A DNA stretch of 28,631 nt from Roseovarius sp. (lineage in GTDB: Bacteria > Pseudomonadota > Alphaproteobacteria > Rhodobacterales > Rhodobacteraceae), in the NCBI GenBank assembly GCA_021767845.1, contig JAASSQ010000005.1, positions 1 through 28,631 of the forward strand, in the 5' to 3' direction. The stretch's first letter is position 1; each line of letters starts with the position of its first letter. Both the position numbers and the translations under genes were made by a program. The notes under the pieces are model-generated. The model saw only the letters and a program-made list of their open reading frames with translations. It made no database searches and was not told the origin of the DNA. Below are positions 23,646-28,631 of this stretch, piece by piece.

Positions 23646-25643
23646 CAAGGCGCGGTTGGCGGGGCCGGGGCGGGGCAGGCGGCCGGTGACGAGCCGCTCC
23701 ACCGCCAGTTCGACGGGGCAGGATTGCCCGGTCATCGGATCGAAATAGCGCGGGTAGTCGATCAGCGCGGCGTGGACCAGCCCGGCCAGGTCGGGGTGGG
23801 CGGCCGCGCGGCGTGGCGGCGGCGTGCCGAGATCGCGGGTGAGGCCCCAGCCCGCGTAGAAGGGCGCCCCCGTAGTGGTCACGGGCAGGCCGCGCAAGAG
23901 CGCCTCGAAGCCCAGCAGCGAGGTCATCGTCCAGACTTCATCGACGTGGTCCAGAAGCGCGGCGGGATCGGCGTGGTCCAGCATCATGTCGGCGAGCCCG
24001 TCGAGATCGGCGGGCGCGATGGCGCCGGGGCGCAGGCCCGCCTCGACATCGGGGTGGGGCTTGTAGAGCAGCACCGCGCCAGGATTGTCGGCGCGGGCGC
24101 GGCGCAGAAGCGCGAGGTTGGTGGCGATGGTGCCAGCGCCGCGCTTGATCGACGCGTCATCCTCGACCTGGCCTGGCACCAGGATGCGGTGGCCCGGCGG
24201 CAGGTCGGGCGCGCCGCCGCCGAGATTGTATTTGCTCACGCCCTGCGCGGTCAGCGTGGCAATGAGCGCCTCGGCGCGGGCGCGCTGGTCGGGGCGCAGG
24301 GTGGCGCGGGCGGCGATCAGCCGTTCCAGCCGGCTTTCGCGGGCGGGATCGTAGTAGATGCCGAGATCGTCGCAGACGAGCGAGAGCGGCGGGACCAGCG
24401 CGGCGCCGAGGCCGCGCGAGCGCAGGAACCCGTCCTCGACGCGGACGAGGCCGGTCTCGTCGGGCGGGGCGGTGGCGGCCCAGGCCATGCGGCGGCGGCC
24501 GGTGCGGGCGGCGGTGGCGGCGGCCTGCTCGGGCGTGGCGCGAAAGATCATGCGTTTCTCGCCGCCGAAGACCCGTTGCAGCGGCGCGCGTTTCCACAGC
24601 CGCATTCCCGAGGCGACCCAGCCGGCGCGATCCTCGCGCCAGGCGCGGGTGCGGGCCTCGAGCAGGGCGAGGATGTCCTCGATCTGGCACAGGCGGTCAC
24701 GCTGCGGGTCATACCACGTGGGGTAGAGGATCATCGCGGCGGCGAAGAGCTGCGCGCGGCTGAGCCGTCGGCCCCGGCGGGGCAGCGGGTGGGGGTGGCG
24801 ATCCTCGGTCAGGCCCCAGCCGGCATAGAAGGGCTGGCCGAATACCACGGGGCGGTGGCCTGCGAAGATCGCCTCGAAGCCCATGTGCGAACTGACGGTA
24901 TAGACGGCGACCGCGCCGTCGAGCAGCGCCCAGGGGCTGACCGGATCGGAGAGGAGCCGCACCCTGTCGGTTTCGTCCCCGGTGCCGAAATAGCCCGCGC
25001 GGTGGCCCTGCACGGTTTCGGGGTGGTTCTTGATCAGCACGCGCGCGCCGGGATTGTCGGCCTGCGCGTGGTAGAGCATTTCGCGGAACGTGTTGGCATC
25101 GGCGCGGCCGCGGATGACCGAGGCATCGCCGCGGGTCTGGTCGATCACCAGCACGTAGCCCGGATCGGGGCAGGGCGTGGCGGGGCCGAAGGCGTTGTAC
25201 TTGCTGAGGTGGCCCTCTTGCAGGCGGGCGATGGCGGCGCGCGCCCGGTCCAGCAGCGGCGTGTCGTCGAGCGGGTGGGTGGCCAGCAGCGTTTCGAGGT
25301 CCGACGGCTGGTCGGGGTCGAAATGCACGCCGGTGTGATCAATCACCAGGCCCAAGGGCGGCTCGCCCGCGCGGCCGGGATGCACCGAGCGCAGGAAGGC
25401 GTCTTCGAGCCGGAGGAGCGATGCGCCGGTGCGGGCGGCGATCCCTTCGCCGCGCCGGGCATAGGGGCTGTGGCCCCAGACCGCGATCAGGTCGTCCGGG
25501 CCGGGGCACCCGAGGCGCAGCGGCAGGCCGGACAGTTCCATGATCCGGCGCAGGCGGCGTTGGCGCAGGAAGCCCGCGTTGAAATGGAAAACCCGCCGCG
25601 GCCCGGTGGCTGCGGCGGGGTCCGGCGCACGAGGCGCTGTCAT
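23598..25643 (-). CDS. kpsC: Capsule polysaccharide Kdo-transferase KpsC
   Basis: 681 residues, the normal length for two-module KpsC. The protein is an internal duplication: N-terminal module motifs RLEDAFLRS, SKYNAFG, ADNPGARVLIKNHPE and GFEAIFAGHRPV...PFYAGWGLTED recur in the C-terminal module as RVEDGFLRS, SKYNLGG, ADNPGAVLLYKPHPD and GFEALLRGLPVT...PFYAGWGLTRD. In E. coli these modules add alternating beta-linked Kdo residues to a lipid, building the linker for capsule export. The ATG shares one base with the stop of the export lipoprotein gene (TGATG). Its last 15 codons lie in the right copy of the island-flanking repeat. Confidence 0.93.
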   Translation of the reverse strand: MTAPRAPDPAAATGPRRVFHFNAGFLRQRRLRRIMELSGLPLRLGCPGPDDLIAVWGHSPYARRGEGIAARTGASLLRLEDAFLRSVHPGRAGEPPLGLVIDHTGVHFDPDQPSDLETLLATHPLDDTPLLDRARAAIARLQEGHLSKYNAFGPATPCPDPGYVLVIDQTRGDASVIRGRADANTFREMLYHAQADNPGARVLIKNHPETVQGHRAGYFGTGDETDRVRLLSDPVSPWALLDGAVAVYTVSSHMGFEAIFAGHRPVVFGQPFYAGWGLTEDRHPHPLPRRGRRLSRAQLFAAAMILYPTWYDPQRDRLCQIEDILALLEARTRAWREDRAGWVASGMRLWKRAPLQRVFGGEKRMIFRATPEQAAATAARTGRRRMAWAATAPPDETGLVRVEDGFLRSRGLGAALVPPLSLVCDDLGIYYDPARESRLERLIAARATLRPDQRARAEALIATLTAQGVSKYNLGGGAPDLPPGHRILVPGQVEDDASIKRGAGTIATNLALLRRARADNPGAVLLYKPHPDVEAGLRPGAIAPADLDGLADMMLDHADPAALLDHVDEVWTMTSLLGFEALLRGLPVTTTGAPFYAGWGLTRDLGTPPPRRAAAHPDLAGLVHAALIDYPRYFDPMTGQSCPVELAVERLVTGRLPRPGPANRALSKLQGLFASQSWLWR

Positions 25644-26791
25644 CACTCGCCGCTGAGCGTGTCGGCCGCCGTCGAGACCGAGCCCACGGCGCCGAGCGTG
25701 CCGGTCAGGGCCGAGATGACCTTGCCCCATTGGGCGAACGGGGCCTCGGTGACATAGAGCGTGTCGTCGTCGCGGATCGAGAAGTCGCGCGCCATGAACA
25801 TGCCGTTGGGCTTGGTCAGGTCCAGAACGTAGACCATGCGCTGCGCGCCCACCAGATCGTCGCGGCCCAGCACCTGGTTGGCGATGGCTGCCGGTTCGTT
25901 GCGCATGACGAAAACACCGGTGGGATCGGCCGCAGAGGGGGTGAGACCGCCCACCTGGGCCAATGCCTCGACCGCGCTGAGGGTCTGGGTCTGGAATGTC
26001 ACGCGGGCCTGCGCGCCGGTCGCGCCGAGGGCGGTGAAGGCCCGGCTGTCCTGTTCCACGAGGATCCGGTCGCCACCGCGCAGCGCGATGTCGAAAGACG
26101 GGTCGCGGAACAGGTCCTGGAACCAGACCTTGCTGCGCTGGTCGCCGCGGATCACGGTGATCTGGGCCACCTCGGGTTCGATCGCCACGCCGCCGGCATT
26201 GGCCAGCATGGCCGAGAGCGTGCGGGTGGGCCGTTCGATCGGGTAGACGCCCTGGCCGCCGACCGCCCCGATCAGCGAGACCGTGGCGCCGTCACCGGCG
26301 AGGCGGCGGACCTCGACCTGGGGATCGGGGGTTTGCTCGTCGAGCTTGGAAGTGATGATCCGGCGGATCGCCTCGGGGGTGTTGCCCGCGGCGCGGATGC
26401 GGCCGGCATAGGGCACGAAGATGAAGCCCGATCCATCGACCTGCACCTCTTCGAGCACGGTCTGGTTGGTGGCTTCGCCCGCCAGAAGCCCGTCATCGAC
26501 GTTTTCCCAGATGGTCAGGCCCAGCACGTCGCCGGGCCGGATCGTGTCGGAGCCGAGTTGGCCCGCGTTGCGGAATTCCTCGGAAAAGCCGAGTGCCGGT
26601 TGCACGGCGGTGGCGCGGGTGACGCGGTCATTGACTTCGACGATGAAGGCATCGCCCTGGCGCTGCACGGAACCGGCGAAGATTTCCTGCTTGTTGGGGC
26701 CAACGCGCGGCATGATCCCGCATGACGCGACCAAGGCAACGCTGACGATGAGGGCAACGGATCGCGCCCCGCGGCTGGTTCTGGGTTTCAC
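25643..26791 (-). CDS. Polysaccharide export lipoprotein (Wza/KpsD-like)
   Basis: 382 residues. GTG at 26791 is chosen as start: GAGGAG lies 8 nt upstream, and it gives a compact lipoprotein signal MKPRTSRGARSVALIVSVAL followed by VASC, with Cys24 lipidated. An alternative GTG 16 codons earlier would give a long basic leader without a ribosome-binding site. Domains: poly-export domain (about 75-170, with IRPGDVLGLTIWENVDDG and VDGSGFIFVPYAGRIRAAG) followed by SLBB-like beta-grasp repeats (VSLIGAVGGQGVYPI; a second around VTFQTQTLSAVEALAQVGG). Forms the outer-membrane channel for capsular polysaccharide. Between kpsS (94 nt upstream) and kpsC (1 nt overlap). Confidence 0.9.
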   Translation of the reverse strand: MKPRTSRGARSVALIVSVALVASCGIMPRVGPNKQEIFAGSVQRQGDAFIVEVNDRVTRATAVQPALGFSEEFRNAGQLGSDTIRPGDVLGLTIWENVDDGLLAGEATNQTVLEEVQVDGSGFIFVPYAGRIRAAGNTPEAIRRIITSKLDEQTPDPQVEVRRLAGDGATVSLIGAVGGQGVYPIERPTRTLSAMLANAGGVAIEPEVAQITVIRGDQRSKVWFQDLFRDPSFDIALRGGDRILVEQDSRAFTALGATGAQARVTFQTQTLSAVEALAQVGGLTPSAADPTGVFVMRNEPAAIANQVLGRDDLVGAQRMVYVLDLTKPNGMFMARDFSIRDDDTLYVTEAPFAQWGKVISALTGTLGAVGSVSTAADTLSGE

Positions 26792-26885
26792 TGCTCGGTC
26801 TCCTCGACCTATTTGCCTGCCTTTTGTATTTTTGGCCACGGTAGCGGAACCCGGTCGGAAAATCCAGTGTTCCGAAACGGTTGGC

Positions 26886-28169
26886 CTAGGTCACGATTCG
26901 CAACTGTTGCCTTGGCGCCGCGGTGCCCGAGCGCAGCGCGTCGTAAGGATCTTCGGGGGCGAGCAGCATGTCCACGGTCTGGCGCAGCAATTGCCGCCGC
27001 CCGCGCGCGGAATAGAACCCGCCCGCGACCTGGCTGGTTTCCAGCAGGTAGCGGCGGTAATCGGCATAGGCGCGGCGGTCGGGGCGTTCGGCCCCGGCGA
27101 AGAATTCGGCAAGGGGCTTGGTCGAGACGAATTCCGGCTTGGCATAGACGGCGGCGCCGAATGTCCTGAGCGGGATGCCGCGCCACAGCACCTGTTGCGC
27201 GGCGGTGGAGTTGACGGTCACGGCGCTGCGCGCCTCGTCCAGCAGGCGCGCCAGCTTGCCGCCGCGCACGTAATGGACGCGGCCTGCGACCCCGTGCCGG
27301 CGGGCGAGCTGGCGCAACGCGCGTCGGATCGGGGCGCGGCCATCCTCGAGCGGGTGGGCCTTGATGACAAGGTGGTGGTGGCGAGGGGCACCCTGGGCGA
27401 AGCCCTCGATCACGGTTTGCAGGAAGTCCGTCATCGAGGTGAAGGGGGAATGCGCCTGGAACGAGGCGTCGTGTTCCAGTTGCAGCAGGACAAGGTGATA
27501 GGGGAAGCCGCCATACTTGATCCGCGTGGTGGCAATGCGCCGGTCGATCGCCTGGAACGGCATCAGCAGGAGCCGGCGGAGGTAGAGGCCGAACTCCTCG
27601 CCGACGCTGAGCGCGCGGTGTGGGCGGAAGTTGCGGTAGCGGCGGTTCATGAGCAGGACGAAGCCGTGATAAACCGCGCCGTAAAAGATGTGCTGGCGCA
27701 TGTCGCCCCAGCTGGCGGGCGGCAGCGGTGCGTCGAGGTCCGAATTTTCCAGCGCCTCACGCATCTCGGCCACGGTCATGTCCATCAGGCGGGAATGGCC
27801 GTTCGCGCCGTCGCGTTCATAGGTCACCCAGTAGGGGCGCAGGTAGCCTTCTTCGAAGACATGCACGCGCAGGCCGGCGGCTCGGGCGTGGTCGATGGCA
27901 CGGGCATGGATCGGCCGGGTGTCGCCATAAAGCACGAGATCGGTGACGCCCTTCTCGGCCACGATCCGGGCAAAGCTGTCGGGCCAGTCGGCAAGGGGGC
28001 CAGTATAGGGAATGTAGCTTGCGCGATGCGGCCAGAAGGCGCGGTCCCCGGCGTTGAAGCCCACGCGCCAGACCCGTGCCCCGGCGCGCGTGAGCATCCG
28101 GCCGAGCCGGTGAAAGAATGGCCCATGGGGCCCTTGAAGAAACAGAAAAACGCGCCCGCTGCCTGTCAT
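26886..28169 (-). CDS. kpsS: Capsule polysaccharide protein KpsS
   Basis: 427 residues, typical for KpsS. Motifs: N-terminal VFLFLQGPHGPFFHRLG (7-23), FEEGYLRPYWVTYE (105-118), HHHLVIKAHPLEDGR (about 278-292) and VTVNSTAAQQVLWRGIPL (about 329-346). These are the capsule-biosynthesis glycosyltransferase features shared with KpsC. In E. coli KpsS adds the first Kdo to the phosphatidylglycerol acceptor, after which KpsC extends the linker. The start MTGSGRVFLF is preferred because the upstream extension runs antisense into ribE and shows no KpsS-like sequence. First gene of kpsS-export lipoprotein-kpsC. No KpsM/KpsT/KpsE genes are in the window. Confidence 0.92.
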   Translation of the reverse strand: MTGSGRVFLFLQGPHGPFFHRLGRMLTRAGARVWRVGFNAGDRAFWPHRASYIPYTGPLADWPDSFARIVAEKGVTDLVLYGDTRPIHARAIDHARAAGLRVHVFEEGYLRPYWVTYERDGANGHSRLMDMTVAEMREALENSDLDAPLPPASWGDMRQHIFYGAVYHGFVLLMNRRYRNFRPHRALSVGEEFGLYLRRLLLMPFQAIDRRIATTRIKYGGFPYHLVLLQLEHDASFQAHSPFTSMTDFLQTVIEGFAQGAPRHHHLVIKAHPLEDGRAPIRRALRQLARRHGVAGRVHYVRGGKLARLLDEARSAVTVNSTAAQQVLWRGIPLRTFGAAVYAKPEFVSTKPLAEFFAGAERPDRRAYADYRRYLLETSQVAGGFYSARGRRQLLRQTVDMLLAPEDPYDALRSGTAAPRQQLRIVT

Positions 28170-28259
28170 GGCTATCCTGCTTACCCGTGCACCGATGAAC
28201 TTGGGGGATGCATAGCGCGGAAATCGGGCGAAAATAAGCCCCGCCGTGTTGCGCGTGGC

Positions 28260-28288
28260 TTGCCAGCGGCGGGCGGCGCGGCTAGGTC
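28260..28288 (+). promoter_or_regulatory. Possible ribE promoter
   Basis: TTGCCA (28260-28265) and TAGGTC (28283-28288) with 17-nt spacing lie in the 147-nt divergent region between kpsS and ribE. No FMN-riboswitch-like fold is recognisable in this short leader. Confidence 0.35.
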
Positions 28289-28316
28289 CGGGGAAGAACC
28301 CAAGCGGAGGCAAGCC

Positions 28317-28631
28317 ATGTTCACGGGGATCATCACGGATGTCGGGCAGGTGCGCGCGCTGGATCAGCGCGGCGATCTGCGGGCGCGGATCGGCACGGCC
28401 TATGACATGGACGGGGTCGATATCGGCGCCTCGATCGCCTGTGACGGCGTGTGCCTGACGGTGGTGGACAAGGGCGCCGACTGGTTCGACGTGGACATCA
28501 GCGCCGAGACCGTGTCGAAGACCAATGTCGCGGACTGGGCCAAGGGGCACCGGATCAACCTGGAACGCGCGCTGAAGGTGGGTGACGAGCTGGGCGGGCA
28601 TATCGTGTCGGGCCATGTGGACGGTCTGGCC
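28317..28631 (+). CDS. ribE: Riboflavin synthase alpha chain RibE, N-terminal part (3' end outside window)
   Basis: The first 105 codons reach the window edge without a stop. The N-terminus MFTGIITDVGQVRAL is the signature of riboflavin synthase, followed by GASIACDGVCLTVVDKG, SAETVSKTNVADW and GDELGGHIVSGHVDGLA, all from the first of the two lumazine-binding barrels. The enzyme dismutates two 6,7-dimethyl-8-ribityllumazine molecules to riboflavin. GGAGG at 28306-28310 lies 6 nt before the ATG. It belongs to the same pathway as ribD (5720-6814) but is now separated from it by the island and the capsule genes. Confidence 0.96.
   Translation, partial: MFTGIITDVGQVRALDQRGDLRARIGTAYDMDGVDIGASIACDGVCLTVVDKGADWFDVDISAETVSKTNVADWAKGHRINLERALKVGDELGGHIVSGHVDGLA

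Noticed and set aside
23724..26725. Long plus-strand open frames opposite kpsC and the export lipoprotein
   Set aside because: Antisense shadows; the minus-strand proteins have complete family motifs.
28170..28316. FMN riboswitch before ribE
   Set aside because: The leader is short and none of the conserved RFN-element helices or loops is recognisable.

Overview
The window looks like a chromosomal segment of a GC-rich alphaproteobacterium, most likely a member of the Rhodobacterales (Roseobacter-type). The evidence is the dnaG-rpoD pair, the nrdR-ribD order with ribE further on, a KpsS/KpsC-type capsule cluster, and an intergenic palindrome of the kind I remember from roseobacter genomes. 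No search was run; all family calls are by reading the sequence.

Layout. 1-3457: 3' part of dnaG (primase), then rpoD (housekeeping sigma factor) with a strong terminator. 3908-5031: a YjbQ-type protein (+) and a short-chain dehydrogenase (-). 5238-6814: nrdR and ribD, overlapping by 4 nt. 23598-28169: capsule genes kpsC, a Wza/KpsD-like export lipoprotein and kpsS, all on the minus strand. 28317-end: start of ribE (riboflavin synthase).

Between ribD and kpsC lies a block of about 16.6 kb (about 7.0-23.6 kb) that looks like a genomic island. A 93-94 bp direct repeat bounds it (6931-7024 and 23553-23645, roughly 88% identical by eye). The right copy is the last 48 nt of kpsC plus 45 nt downstream; the left copy is a frameshifted fragment of the same kpsC end beside ribD. 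This is the attL/attR pattern of an element integrated at the 3' end of a protein gene. No integrase is visible.

The block holds 14 genes, almost all envelope or secreted proteins: (i) a minus-strand ABC ATPase / His-rich MacB-like permease / DUF3299 operon; (ii) a plus-strand run of MarR regulator, fused TRAP permease, TAXI binding protein, Tat-exported amidohydrolase, OprB-like porin, MliC-like/META protein, HlyD-type adaptor and DUF2955 (FUSC-like) membrane protein; (iii) a minus-strand pair of a second, Sec-exported amidohydrolase and an outer-membrane barrel; (iv) a secreted HAD-type phosphatase.

Four 15-bp palindromes of the form GTTGAC-N3-GTCAAC (each with zero to two deviations) lie in front of exactly these four transcription units. 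They suggest one regulon under the island's own MarR protein. I read the island as a MarR-controlled envelope module: porin entry, periplasmic hydrolysis by two metal-dependent amidohydrolases, product uptake by TRAP-TAXI, efflux by HlyD/DUF2955, and a possible metal-handling ABC system. The substrate is unknown.
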